From Lactuca virosa (Eukaryota > Streptophyta > Magnoliopsida > Asterales > Asteraceae), in NCBI GenBank assembly GCA_928212115.1, contig CAKMRJ010000001.1:181664082-181728081 (forward strand): a stretch of DNA of 64,000 bases. The letters are read 5' to 3'. Below the pieces are notes generated by a model, which made no database searches, was not told where the DNA came from, and worked only from the letters and a program-made list of their open reading frames with translations. This document shows positions 33,202 to 46,158 of the stretch, piece by piece (position 1 is the stretch's first letter; each line of letters begins with the position of its first letter). The position numbers and the translations under genes are program-made.

Positions 33202-34536
33202 TGTCACACCCCCAAACCAGAGCGGCGGAAACGTCCGGGGTGGATGACTTCATGTTTAAGTTTCACAAAACATGCATCATAGTAATCAAAGTACAACAAC
33301 CATTGTATTAAAGAAATAATAGTTTCACATGTGTGTTCAATCATTGTATATTGACACCAAAATAGACATAACAAAACATAAGACGCAACTCTATACTGCT
33401 CCGTCTTCAAAAGCTTGGGAATGTACTTGTTTATTGGTTCCATAAGAATAGAAGTATTTTGAAAAAAAGAGTATCAACATTTAAGTTGAGTGAGTGCATA
33501 AGTATTTATGTTTAAAAGTTTTCTATCTGATTCTTGAAAGAGAGAGTATGTTTACTGTTCCAGAAAGTCCAATATTTTCTGTTGTAACTAAAAAGTAGTT
33601 TTAATCCCATAAAACCGTTCTGTGTGAGTATTGTTGTACTATAAAATAATGTAACTTAGTTTTAGTTCAATAAAACTATAAAGTAGTATAACATAACTTT
33701 AATTCAATAAAACTATAAAAGAATGTTTTCTGTATTGTTTATATTTTCCATGTTTTGTAAATTGTACTCTTTGAAAATCCTATAAAAGTGAGTATGTCGG
33801 GCTCCACCAGCTGAAGTTGTAAATTGTAATATAATACTGTAAATCATATTTTTGTAAAACCAGTACTTTGTGTTCATACTCATTGGTTTAATTAATTATA
33901 CACTAATCGTATTTGTTCATATCTTTTTTATGAGTTGCTATAACCATACTATAACTAGGTGGCCTGCTATGACTCTTTGTAGGCCTCAGAACTGTTAACG
34001 ACATTTGTCACTCATAGGTATTCTGGCCCGGCTGTAGCGAACAGTCTGAGTGCGCGATTGTCAGTCACGTATAGATCTCACATTTGTCTCGCTCTCTGTC
34101 TGGAGATTCTAGTTATAACATCAAGACTTTAACTAGTATTGCCTAAATGAATAAGCAACTGAAGATTGTCTCACAACAAGCATATTGACGATTACGTATA
34201 TAATAATGATAAAAAAGTCATTTTGAAATAACTAAACTGATAGAATGATACTTTCTAGTATACTTGTAAAGTATTTGTACGAGAGTATACCGTTTAAATT
34301 TTGTTTAATTGATTTGTGGAATAGTTTGAGAGTTCCATAAATTATACCTATTATAATTTATATGTGTGTTCTGCTTGATATGTAATATTCATGAAAGTAT
34401 CCCCTTTGCTCGACATGTTACAAAGGGAATATTAATCTGATTGAAACGACATTCGGACAAATAATTCTACCCTGAGCCCACATCCAAACAAGGAAAAGGG
34501 AAATAAAGCGAATTATCAGTCCTAAGCCCTTTAAAT

Positions 34537-34604
<68 letters not shown>

Positions 34605-34780
34605 ATTTTGGCAAAATATAAATTAAAAAGAGTTTATAAAACATTTAAAGTCATTTTAAAAATATTTAGAAATCATTTATTTGTAAACACAATATTCTTG
34701 TGTTAGACTTGTATTCCCCCCAAAAACAGAGAAAAATAGTAAAAACGCAGGTGTATGAACTCACCTTGTATGTGTGTTCT
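33202..34780 (-). repeat. Gypsy LTR, promoter side missing
   Basis: Plus strand starts TGTCACACCCCCAAACC. Contains a partial GTATAGATCT block near 34069, the conserved CCACATCCAAACAAGG block near 34475, a TA microsatellite and the AGGTGAGTTC box at 34757-34767. It ends abruptly at 34780 where another LTR starts, so U3 and promoter are absent. No primer site on the left. Confidence 0.75.
34540..34604. repeat. (TA)n microsatellite
   Basis: TA run of about 65 bp inside the LTR. Confidence 0.95.
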
Positions 34781-36190
34781 TGTAACAACGTAAATTTTCA
34801 AACCAAAATTTTCATTATAAAACACATAAAATTCATATATTATATTTCATAAAACCATAAGTCTCTCAAATGTCAACACAAGTTTCCAACAAAAGTCAAA
34901 TCCCAGAATCCTCCACATAATCATGAACAAGTGTGTCCACTCACGCCGGCGCCTTCCCGTGATCCTGAGACGTACCTGAAACACATAACACATACCACAG
35001 TAAGCATAAAGCTTAGTGAATTTCCCAAAATACCACTCATATCTCATCAGCCTCTCATGGCTAATCTCAGATAAGACCCTCTGATCAAATGTGTCTCAGT
35101 GGGAGCCTCTGGCCCCACAACTCATATGGACCCTCCGGTCCCTCAACTCAGTAACTCAATAAAATACACAGCATGCATATCACAAGAAAAATAGCAGGAT
35201 ATCTCAATACACAGTATATGCACATAAGACCCTATGGTCACACATAGGTTACCACTGAAGGTAAGTATAGTGAGAAGACTCACCTCATAAGCTAGCAAGT
35301 AAAAGTCTCGTCCTCGGGAATCTCGAACTAGCCTCCGCCTAACACATTAAATACGTATCTCTAATCAATACTCCTCTCATACTCAATTACACCAAAGGTT
35401 GTTCTCTCATTCTCTCTAACTCTTGGAATGGGTAAAAGACTATTTTACCCATCCATGGCCTTCATTACTTACGTTGACCAAACCCTAAAGTCAACTCAAG
35501 TCAATAGTCCCAGTTTGACCTGACTCGCCGAGTGCTCTCATGTGACTCGTCGAGTTAACCCCTAACTCGTCGAGTAACAGCGTAGCCAACTCATCGGGAC
35601 AAACCCTAACCGACTCGTCGAGTCGGCTCCTAGAGTCGGCGAGTCCATTCAGACTCTTTTCTCATTCAGACAATTTCAAGGCAGAAAACCTTCCCAAACT
35701 CTAGATGTACACTCTCAAGGCTCATTTATCACGTAAAGTCATAGACTTTACGCCCATGCATGGCACTTAGGGCTTGAAATTCCAAAACACACCTTAAAAA
35801 AGGTTTTCCACTTAATAGCATTATTATGGCTGAATAAAGCATGGACTTTTGGACTCTAGGGACCTCACATAGTCCAGATCTGAAGTTCAAACCCCAATAT
35901 GAACTCACAACACTCTAGATCCACATATTAGATAGAAAAAGCGCTAAACTCCCAGAATCATGAGATCTACTTTAACAAATGAAAATGGTGCAAGCTTTAT
36001 TCCTTTCCTATAAACTCTAAGATGAAATAGCCACATATCTAGCAGCTCCTAATAATACTATATATGTAATATCGATTAATAATCGGATATCTAGTAAATC
36101 ATTATTATAAAATACTAGTTTGTAATAGAATACTTACTAATTGTGAAGAACTTCCTGGGAAAGAAGTTTCAAAGTTCACTGGATATAAGT
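34781..36190 (-). repeat. Gypsy LTR of another family (right end uncertain)
   Basis: Plus strand starts TGTAACAACGTAAATTTTC. It contains GTACCTGAAACACATAACAC near 34973, CCCTCCGGTCCCTCAACTC near 35130, an AGGTGAGTC box near 35276 and an ACTCGTCGAGT palindrome array. These words are common in lettuce-type gypsy LTRs by my recollection. The outer end is not defined; similarity to an LTR fades near 36190. Confidence 0.6.
35522..35645. repeat. ACTCGTCGAGT palindrome array
   Basis: Copies or near-copies at 35522-35533, 35544-35555, 35564-35575, 35588, 35611-35626 and 35633-35645, lying 250-370 bp on the promoter side of the AGGTGAGTC box. Confidence 0.85.
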
Positions 36191-36239
36191 GTTGATACTT
36201 GATACAAATGAAGAACTAAGGCTTTGCAAGATTAAGTGT

Positions 36240-36485
36240 AATTCTGGATTATCTTAGTAATTATGTTTTATGATTATCTTAGTAATTATGGAAACATAGT
36301 CAACTTAACTGGAATGGGCACATGCATAGTCAACTTAACTGGAATGGGCACAGAACGAATAAGAAGAATTAAATTAGGCAGAAAGATAAAAGTTTCTCCA
36401 TTCTGAAAAGAAGGGATAGTACTTGAGTATCGTGTTTTATGATTATCTTAGTAATTATGGAAACATATCACAATTGATCCTCTAA
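36240..36485. repeat. Short direct repeats with a distant inverted copy
   Basis: GATTATCTTAGTAATTATG occurs three times (about 36252, 36273, 36442). CATAGTCAACTTAACTGGAA followed by TGGGCACA occurs twice (about 36295 and 36327). An inverted copy of the latter lies at about 36933-36968. Confidence 0.85.
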
Positions 36486-39376
36486 GTGCACTTGTATGGC
36501 TAATAAGAGGAATCACGAATTGTTGAAACGGTTAAATCAAAAGGTGAATCATACTTCGTTCCAAAATTGAGTCTTAGAGTGCTACTCCAAGATTGTAACT
36601 TGAGTAATATATCTTAAATAGGTCTATAACACTCATCAAATGTAGATTAAAATGTTACTTACTCTTGTACATTTGAAATTGGTAAGTTGTGATGTCTTGG
36701 ATAAGATAAAGACCAACTAAGACCAATTGTGTGAAGTGTTTGTCTTGATAAGAATCCACACTAACTCTTGAATATTTGTGTGTCAAGGACAAGAGAATCT
36801 TATATGTCAAGAGGAAAGTCGAAGTCTTAAAGACCTTGAAAAGCTTCAAGAACTAATCAAGAATGAACCTATTGTTTATCACTAGCACATGACTTGAGGT
36901 TTGTAACCTATCGTGTTGACATATTCTTGTTTCTGTGCCCATTCCAGTTACGTTGACTATGCATGTGAGTTCTATGAGTTCTCAATTGTTTGCATAACAA
37001 CCTGGAAGCAATGGTAGGACCTTGTGCTGTCAGGTGGCAATAAATTAAGATTGAACAAGCTCAATCCATATGGGTTTGGATTTGTCACTAACCTTGTCTT
37101 GTGATTATGGTTATGACAAATTCATATGGATAGGAACACATGCACCATAAAATCTAAGTGTCATAAGATTTCTCTCCAATTCATGAAAATGATTGTGAGG
37201 AAACTCTTTCACTAAGTAGATTTTAAGGAAATAGCAATTATGATATTTGCATTCTCAAATTCTATTATGATTACGGCATCCCTCTTCATAGTTCGAATTA
37301 TGAGAAATAGAAAAAGGTCTAAATAGTTGAGACTTATTGTTGTAAGTTTTAAACTATTTAGACATACATGTGAGCTATCTAAGGAAAGGTGTATGAGTAT
37401 GAGAAGCATAGATAAAGTCTTATCGAAGCATTTTGTATCAGAAATCTGAAATTTGGTAAGAAAGTCAACAACTATTGCTTTCTTGAAGTCCAGCTAATTT
37501 CTGGGTACCTGTCAAAGCTAGTGGGAGCATAAGTATTATGTTATTAAAGAAATAATTGTTATGATAGTGGGAGCATAATCATTATGGTAAGTTTTGCAAG
37601 TTAGCAATGTTAATTATAGAAAACAAAAGGTTTCGATTTGCAAAGTTGCAGAGGTTGAAAAGTTGTTTTGCTACAATTAAGGGAGAGGAATTCATACTTC
37701 ATTTCGAATCTAAAAGCTTAGATTGTGATTTTAATCAAATTTAGTCAAGGATATATATGAATGTTATGTTGAAAAGATTTTACATAAGGAAATTCTATAT
37801 ATAGAAATGTTATAGCAAGAGACTGGTATAGTATCACATCTTTATGTGAAACATTATGAATCGTATTCCACATGGTTCGTCTATAGGATTGATTACATAT
37901 GCTACAACATTAATCTGTTCTAATTTTCCAAATGCCTAGGGCATTAAGAGGGAAAAAGGACTAGAATGAGATATGACTAAAATGGTTAAGCAATTGTCGA
38001 GGAGAATCTGAGGTTTACCAAAGATTGGTTGCTTATGGACAGTTGGAAGTATATTCTGAATTTTGGAATGACCATATTGACATACTCTGAGAAGAGGTAA
38101 CTCTTGTTCAGAAGTGATAATCAAAATGAGAATATGGAAATGTCTCCATAAATGGAAGTTATTCTTTAAATATGTGTAAGATTAGAAAACTTAATGGAAG
38201 AAGGATGTTCAAAGGAATGTACTTTGAACGTGAGACTTCGTTTCCATGAAATTTCTTTACAGTGGAATACTTTGTAATGTATGTTGCTAAGTCTCTATGA
38301 CTTTTGTGCATAGTCATTTCAAGAGGATCATTCCATATAAGTTTAGAATCTAACAAATTTCAGTAAATGGCAAGAATTTGGTATTCTTTCATTTATCATA
38401 AGGATTTGGAATTGTGAAATGAGCATCACTGAAATGCTGTCAATTAATCTATTTCACAAAGAAAGGACCATAGGTAAACATAGTGTGCATGCTTAGAGCA
38501 TGAGATAACTATTGTTTTAATTTAAGTATTAAGTTGATTAGTCGAAACATTATACAATGAATAATGTGTAATCAATATGGTGATTAAATAAAAGGTGCTT
38601 TATTTATATTCACAAGTTCTGAGACCATTTTGGATTCGATTATTCATGTGTTTCACTTTGTATGTTTTGACTTCCCGAATAACTAGGTTATTCAAACTAT
38701 CCACAGTCGATCATACTTTGGAAGTAGGTATTAAGGCAAGACTGTCATGAGTCTGACTGTAGATAGTCTAGGTGTTTTAGACATAGGACAAGTTTGCTGC
38801 AGTGTTCACGAGTACTCCTGGAATAAGATTCGAGTATTGGATTAAACCCACGCTCATCTGAATCACTTCATGGATTTTATCATGAGTGATTGTGAGACGA
38901 TAATATCTTATATTCTTGAAACCAAGACATGTAAGTTGTTATTTACAAGTCGGTTGCACATTGACATATGTAAACGCACCAGTAACTTGGTGTTATAAAA
39001 CATATTGTTGTGTGTGATTTGATGAGTAATTACAACCAAGAATTCCAGTCAAAGTTTATCCATTCATTTTTCCCTTATAGGGATAAAAGCGATATATGTG
39101 GACAGCCCGAAGTGCTTGGCCCAGCCTGGACTGATTTGATTTGTTCAATTAGTCGTTCGTCATAAATCGGAAATTGGGAAACAACAGTTGGACAGAGAGA
39201 ATGATTATAATGCATGTCTCAGTCCATATGATATCTTGTAGCATGGAGGAATATATGATCCTTTATCTAATGGACACGTCATTGAATTGGTCAGAGTTCA
39301 ACAATGGATTTTAAGAGCTACGATTGCTAGTCGGGTTGTAGAGTCGTACTTGAAACAATAGTTATTATACTTATCC

Positions 39377-39387
39377 AAGTGGGAGAC
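39377..39387 (+). other. Copia polypurine tract
   Basis: AAGTGGGAGAC directly before TGTTGGATTAGG. Confidence 0.85.
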
Positions 39388-40150
39388 TGTTGGATTAGGT
39401 GTCTAAGCCCAAAACTATAATTGGTATGTACTTAACCCGAGAATAGCATGGTCCATTTCGGGTTGCATATCACCAGGACAATTTGATAGGATGGACTTTT
39501 CAGAAGAGATTATTTATGATTTATTAATATATTATAAGTTCTAATATATTAATATGAAATAATATGATTTAATTAGTATTGATCAAGAATTAATTTGAAA
39601 TTAATTTAGTGATCAAAAGAGACTAACTAAATCAATGGGGACTAATTGTGTAAATTAGTCATATATATAATTTGCGTTTATGATACATGATGGACTAAGT
39701 TTATGGACGAATACATAAAGAGTTAGCCCACTTAGTTCATGGATCATGGATAATAAGCCCAAAGGTATGGATTAGGGTTTACCATGAATCCTACAACTAT
39801 ATATATGGTGTCCCACGACCTAAAATCGGCCCCTACATGCTCTAAGAGTTCATAGAGCCGATTTCTAGTGTAAGAATACTCTCTCTCAAGTTCTCCTTTG
39901 TCCAAGGTGTGCTGTGAATCATTTGAGGCATCACACTTGGGGTGTTAAGTTCTTAAAGGCCAAGAAACTACAAGCTACAATAAGAGGTAATTCTATAACT
40001 CACTTTCATGTTGATTATCTCAATTGTATGCTAGTCGTAGGCTTTATGCTTTGGAAACAATATTGCATGTAAAATTAGAGAAAACATAGATCCAAAGCAT
40101 TTAGGGTTGTATATGCACCATAGGATGTTGTAGTATACTAAAATCCAACA
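39388..40150 (+). repeat. 3' LTR of plus-strand copia element
   Basis: 763 bp bounded by TGTTGGAT and ATCCAACA, a perfect 8-bp terminal inverted repeat, and preceded by a polypurine tract. It has ATATATGG / TCCCACGACC sequence before a CTCTCTCTC transcription-start-like zone near 39883. It is inserted into Copia-3 RT/RNase H sequence at 40151. Confidence 0.85.
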
Positions 40151-41324
40151 CAATTGTCTACTGAGAATTTCTTCAGCAGCTCAGAGGTATATTTCTCTTG
40201 ATGAATGAATATCCCTTGAGGGAATTGTTTGACTTAAAGTCCTAGAAAGAAATTAATCTCTCTATTCATGCTCATTTGTAATTTACTAGTCATGAGCTTT
40301 GCAAAGTCATTCACCATACCCTGATATGTGGATCTAAAGATGATATCATTCACGTATATTTGGACGAGCATTAAGTGATTACCATTTTCTCTTCTAAACA
40401 AAGTGGGATCAATCACACCTCTTTGTACCCAGACATGACATGAAATACAGAAAAAGTCTCATACCATGCCCTTGGAGCTTGTTTCAGACCATAGGCTGCC
40501 TTTTCAAGCTTGAAGTAGTGATTTGGAAATTCTTGACTTTCGAAGCCTGGAGGTTGTTGCAAGTAAACTTGTTCTTTTAGTTGAACTTCCAGGAAGGCAC
40601 TTTTTACATCCATTTAATGTACTTTGGTATTCTTGTATGCTGCATACGCTAAGAAGATGCGTATTGCTTCCATTCTGGCTACAGGGGCATAAGTTTCATC
40701 ATAGTCCACGCCTTCAAGTTGGCTATACCACTTTTCTACTAGCCTTGCTTTGTTTCTAACTACCGCACCGGACTCATCAACCTTGTTTTTGTAAACCCAT
40801 CTAGTACCAACAATTGTGTGGCCTTTTGGATTCGGTACTAGTTTCCATACTTTGTTTCTTTCAAACTCTGCTAACTCATTGTGCATTGCGGTGATCCAGT
40901 CGAGCTCCATGACTGCTTCTTTTATGGTTCGAGGCTCGACTGAGGAGATGAAGGCTGCATAGTGGCAGTGGTCCATTAAATCACTATAGGATCGAGTTTG
41001 TATACCTGCGGATGTGGTTCCAATGATTTGACCCGGTGGGTGATCCTTTGTCCAGATGTGAAGACGAGTTTGTTGGTGATCAGCAGCCGCAGTAGAGGGA
41101 ATATATTCAACGTCAGATGACTCTGCAGTATGAGAAGGTAGTTCCCCCTCGACTTGTGACCAGCCTGCAGAATTATCTCGGATTGAGGGAATTTGAACGG
41201 CCGCAGTTGATGGAGGTTTCCCCGCAGTTGAGGATAGGAGCTCCCCATGAACCAAGGATGGTTCCCCCTAGATTGATGATTAAGTCATAACCCTTGGATC
41301 TGATCTAGTGTCTATGTTCTCAAC
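40151..41324 (-). pseudogene. Copia-3 reverse transcriptase fragment
   Basis: Minus-strand RT of a SIRE-like copia. Reading left: linker (SSTAGKPPSTAAVQIPS), WITAMHNELAEFERNKVWKL near 40860, DYDETYAPVARMEAIRIFLA near 40680, MDVKSAFLEVQLKEQVYLQQ at 40613-40560 with the first catalytic Asp, then QAPRAWY near 40470. The catalytic YxDD reads YVND near 40350, an Asp-to-Asn change. A stop follows near 40232, then IHQEKYTSELLKKF, cut at 40151 by a copia LTR. RNase H is absent. Upstream it is continuous with 46159-46944 once the inserted element is removed. Confidence 0.8.
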
Positions 41325-41449
41325 TGTAACATCCTAAAACTTAAGATAAGGTTCTTAGTTTCATTTAAATGATTTAATTTTGTAAATCCTCCTTTATTTA
41401 TCTATCTTAATTAATTTAAGAACCTTATCTTAAATTTTAGGATGTTACA
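41325..41449 (-). repeat. 3' LTR reduced to a 125-bp foldback
   Basis: Only bases 41362-41449 match the 5' LTR (46071-46158). Bases 41325-41357 do not match the LTR start; they are an inverted copy of the LTR end (TGTAACATCCTAAAA against TTTTAGGATGTTACA), giving a hairpin with about 33-bp arms. Confidence 0.85.
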
Positions 41450-41466
41450 AATATCTACCCCTTAAA
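41450..41466 (-). other. Polypurine-like tract
   Basis: Minus strand CCCTTTAAGGGGTAGATA next to the 3' LTR; weaker than the other tracts in the window. Confidence 0.5.
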
Positions 41467-44400
41467 GGGATTCCGTCCTCGGAATTACTTCCTGAGCCAT
41501 CTCATTAGATTTTCGTCTTGTCACTTTTCAATTTCCTAGATGGCTACAACACCTTGGCCATTTTGTCACAATTTCAATATGTTCTAATAATTGATAATGC
41601 ACTATTAGGGGTTATGAACCTTCTTGGTCACTTTTACCCCTTTGTCACTTTTTGAAATTTTGGACAACATCATGCAATAAGGTTATCCAACCTTAAGTCA
41701 ACATTCATCTATTTCCTTACATAGGGTTTAACTTGACTAAGAACATCCTTCCGTGCTCAAGCATGCCAATATTATTTCTTCATTTTCTTATACTAATCAT
41801 TCCTAGTTCATTACACTCTCGTATACCCTTAAGCATAATATATGGTTCTTACACCATAGTGCATCACACATTCTAATCTAAGTTTACTTTTAAACTTTCA
41901 CTCCATCGTGTTTCACACTTTGCTCTTACTAATACATGTAAGTTTCTTCCCAAAGGTATTACTTTAAGATCACAAAAAATGACACATTATCCTCAATAAG
42001 GTATGCAAGTCAATTTATACTAATGATGCTTGCCTTCAATGTCATAAACATGATAATCCAATCATGTATACCTTTCTTTTTCTACTATCTTTGTACCAAT
42101 GAGTACCATCCAATTCAATTCCATGTATACTTCCTGAACCTTTCCCTATCTTCTTTCGTTCACTTTAACTAACGTGTCAAAACATAATCTCATCTCATGA
42201 GTTAATGTGTTTCTTAGGTCTAAAATCCTAAGCACACCATGATAAGAAGCTCTAAATCACATAGTGTTATTTTCTACACAACTTTCAAAATCTTGTTAGG
42301 TCTGAATGATCTCATCACTTGTAACTTGTTTCTTCCTAACTATCTACCCCTTAAAAGAAATGAAGGAATTTCTTTTAAGGCTAAATCACAAGATGATCCT
42401 CATTATGCAGCTAAATGTTTTATTTATTTCTTCATGGAAATCCATTTCCTCATGTGTACTCCTTATGGACCTTGAATTCCACTTTTTCCTTTCCATTGAT
42501 TGCATAAAGCTTCCATCATAGTTTCAACATTCTCGTGTCCCTCAACATTGTTGTTCGAGTACTCAGCTCTTATGATTGAACATCCAACTTTTATATCAAT
42601 TGATTTCCACGCCCTTTAGTCATCATGAAGTAATCCACAATGCTTTGAGTCAAAGCTCTATCTCTCATAAGAATTCCTAACATAACATCTTATTATCATA
42701 ATTATGTCTGTTCTTTGCCCGGTTGTTGAGTCCAGTTTAGTAGTAATACACAACTTAGTACTTAATTGTACTTGAGTGTGCTTGGTCCATGTCATCATGT
42801 TTCACAACCTTCAAGCTCTAAATCCTATATCTTTGGTTCGTTCATGTCACCCATATTTATAAGCAGTATATGTTGTTCTTAGTCAGCCCGTAGAGTACTG
42901 TGAGCTCTTGAAACATCACATCATCATACTTCTATAATCTTCTTATCATCTAACCCTTAAAAGAAATGAGGGAATTTCTTTTAAGGGACAAGTCACCCTA
43001 TGATTCTCACACGGTAGTAATTCAACTCACTGACTCATTTATGGAAAATTTGAAAATTTCATTTACTTGTTATCATCCTCTTGATAAACCTTTCAACAAA
43101 CTTCAAGTGTTTATTCTTGTCCTCACATTGTTAATACTATAAAATTCTTGATGTTCTATTTTCATTCTTCTATATTCCATCATGTGAAATCTTCTTCCTA
43201 CTTTATCGATCATATAACACCTTCCAAGTACTACTCCTTCATCATCAAGCTATCACACCTTGGAGTCTTATTTCTTCTGATGCCCTCATCCCATTCTCCA
43301 CGTAATCTTCACTTTCCATTATTAACCTCAGAACTTGTAAGTATAGCTTACAAAGTTTATCCCATTAAGTTGTTCATCACAGAGGTCTAGTACCATAGGG
43401 TAAGGTACTCTCATGGTCTTAACATCGTCACTTCTTAGTTTCCATTATTTCCAAGATTCTAGATGGTCGTCATATTGTTTGTATTCTTTCAGGCTCGAGA
43501 AATACCTTTAGGTATTACAAACTATCCTTTTTGTTTCCTTGTGGCGACTTCACTTACCAATTTAGTGCATTAGTTTAATGCACCATTTCTCACCTTTACT
43601 AGTTTCTAGTTTTTACAAGGACACATTTCTTCGATATCGGCCATGACACTCGACACCTGATACTGTTTTCTTCTGGTTGCCAACTCCTTAGGATCCCAAA
43701 ATATTTCATTAATTCAACATTATTACATTAATTCCCAAGAGTTTCCAACCGTACTCTCTTATACTATCTTGCTTTTATCATCATATCACCATTTTTTTCC
43801 AATTAGATCATTGGCTCACCTTCGAGTGTCGTCAATCATATCTAAGTACTTACTTTCATCTAAATATGGAATTCATGATTTCATTCCATTCTTTTTTCGA
43901 TCAAATCGCTTGTAATTTGAAATTCTCACTCCTATGTAATATTACAAGCTAGTCCCAAATAACCAACTTCTACTAGTTACTTAACCATAAATTTGGAATT
44001 CCAAATTTTTTTGTCCCATTTTTTACTTTTACCAAAAGTCAACTATGTCCCTTTTTAGCTAATTGTTTATCAAAAAATTTAATAGCTCAATTTGTTTCAT
44101 TCTTTGGTGTTTCTAACACACTACCAATAGTAATAAAGGAGTACAAACTTACTTTTGAGCATATATCAAGTGTACACCAAGAAATTTTCATTTTCATACT
44201 AGTTGTTTGACTTTGACAGAAAAGTCAAAGTTGTCAAAAATTTCCCATTATCTGTTAATCATGTTTTAAACTCCTTCATCACTCTTATCTAACACAAGAT
44301 ATACATACAGTAAGTCCTCAACTCACTCGAATCCTTACCACATTTAACAAAACCCCTTCATGTTTCCACCAAGTTCGTGTATGTATCATGTGTGTATAAT

Positions 44401-44728
44401 AGTACGGGCCCTATACTATTATATCCGCATCATATATAATCGACCTGGACTTCACCACTAAAAGATTCTGATCCATTGGTCTAGATTATCCATACACTAT
44501 TCTTACTTCCATTACTCACTATAGAATCACTCAATGCAACATTCTATGATTTCATCTAGACTTATCCAAAGTGTCATAAGCGTCTAAATAAGGCAATTCT
44601 TATCGTCATTCATTTCATAGGATACTACCTACATTAAGGCATAACAATCCTATGTATCATTCATACTTTTCTTAACCAAAGTCTAAGCCTAGGAGTGGAA
44701 TGATCCAATCCTAATTCGCTTAAACTAT
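41467..44728 (-). other. Non-coding internal region of the 41325-46158 element
   Basis: No domain could be read; ORFs stay under about 80 codons. Two similar stretches, TACCCCTTAAAAGAAATGAAGG near 42345 and AACCCTTAAAAGAAATGAGG near 42955, each followed by GAATTTCTTTTAAGG, are a local duplication with hairpin potential. Otherwise I see nothing specific. Confidence 0.5.
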
Positions 44729-44741
44729 GGCTCTGATACCA
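44729..44741 (-). other. Primer binding site
   Basis: Minus strand TGGTATCAGAGCC, three bases from the LTR boundary at 44745. Confidence 0.9.
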
Positions 44742-44744
44742 AAC

Positions 44745-46158
44745 TGTAACACCCCAAAAAAAAATTCAAACTTTAATATGCTATGGTTTTAAAAACATTC
44801 GGGTATTAACACACATTTAACAAAAAACGGTCCCACAAAAAAAACCTTTATAAATTAAAACATTGGGTGCTACCATTAAGCATCAATAAATCCATAGAAA
44901 ACAAATAAGAATCACATCAACACAAAATAATAAGGAACTTATCAAGTTCCACTCCATTCTCTATAACTTGACTTCTAACTTCCATCTATCATCCTCTCAC
45001 CTTAAGGGTAACCTGAGATACATGGCATTAAAAGAGAAACGTAAGACAATAATGTCTCCTGAGCTACGTGGGTTTATGACCCAAAACATTTATTGCATTT
45101 TTGCTAACATTCTTCATGTTTATGTTTCACTATCATCTCTTGAGTGTCAATTCATGTTCATGAATATCATTCACTTCTTATATGCCAATCATTATGTAAT
45201 TATCAATAGATTTCCCAAAATGCCGTTATGGCCAAATATTCCATAAATTCAACTATAGACCACTCAATCCTTCATGTTATTGCATTCAAATCATATTATT
45301 AGTATCAACTCATGATAATGAATATCATATACTCATCAAATGCTCACATTCCAAGAATTTCATTGTATTCACCACAATTTCTCACATAACCATCTAAAAC
45401 CCATCTTTATGCGTGATTCTACCATCATTGATGAATTTGAGCATTCTAATTGGATTTTGTAGGGTTCATGAGGGTTTTCACCCAAATCCTTAAATCCATT
45501 AATGATATGATTGGATTGAGGTTGGGATCATGAAAGCAACTCAAGGGAGGTTAGAAAACCAAACCCTAATCATCTATTAAGACAAAAAATCGGCATTGGG
45601 GTTCAATCACAATAACAAACTCAAAAAAAAAAATAGAGGTAGTTGAGAAGGATTTGTACCTTCTTAGCCTTTGATTGCTTCCCTTCTTGCTTGGATGCTT
45701 CAAAACTCCACTTGAATCAAACCCTAGGTGTCAAGGAGTGAACAATCGCCATTTCACAGCCTTCTACTTCCTCTCATCGATCTCATTTTTTTGAAAATGA
45801 AGAGAGTTCATTCTTATTTTTGGATTTTACAGATTTAGTCCCTCTAGTTTACAACTTTTGTTAAATTTGCCAGTTCTTCATTTCTTTTCACATTTGTCTA
45901 AAATACGTTGACCATACCATTATTAACATTCCTCATCCATTTAACCTTGCTGAGTCAACCCTTGGTCAAACATACTTTTCCAAATTTACATTTTGGGTCC
46001 CTTAACTTTGAAATGTTAACATCTCAACCATTAGCTTTGCAAGCTTCATATCAACTAATGATATGATTATCATTTAAATGATTTAATTTTGTAAATCCTC
46101 CTTTATTTATATATCTTAATTAATTTAAAAACCTTATCTTAAATTTTAGGATGTTACA
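44745..46158 (-). repeat. 5' LTR of the 41325-46158 element (1.4 kb)
   Basis: Plus strand runs from TGTAACACCCCAAAA to AGGATGTTACA. Much longer than its 3' partner. No coding content. Confidence 0.8.

Larger units (their letters stand above)
36190..39387 (+). mobile_element. Internal part of a plus-strand copia element, non-coding
   Basis: Three kilobases leading into a polypurine tract and 3' LTR. No gag-pol domain is readable in any frame. It has repeated GTGGGAGCATAA words near 37520 and 37570 and a GACTGGAATT/ATTCCAGTC context near 39040, which look like decayed copia 3' sequence. The 5' LTR and primer site are not in the window; the left boundary is approximate. Confidence 0.5.
41325..46158 (-). 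mobile_element. Non-autonomous LTR element inserted in Copia-3 (TSD TCAAC)
   Basis: Flanked by TCAAC at 41320-41324 and 46159-46163. The minus-strand order is 5' LTR (46158-44745), Met primer site, 3.3 kb internal, polypurine-like tract and 3' LTR (41449-41325). Removing it restores an open frame across Copia-3, so insertion came later. No gag or pol is readable, so it would depend on a partner, probably gypsy-like, given the TGTAACACCCC terminus and the CCTTAAAGGGATTCCGTCCT end. Confidence 0.8.

Noticed and set aside
41467..44728. Degenerate gypsy pol inside the non-autonomous element
   Set aside because: No RT, integrase or protease motif could be read in any frame; only a profile search could show very old remnants.
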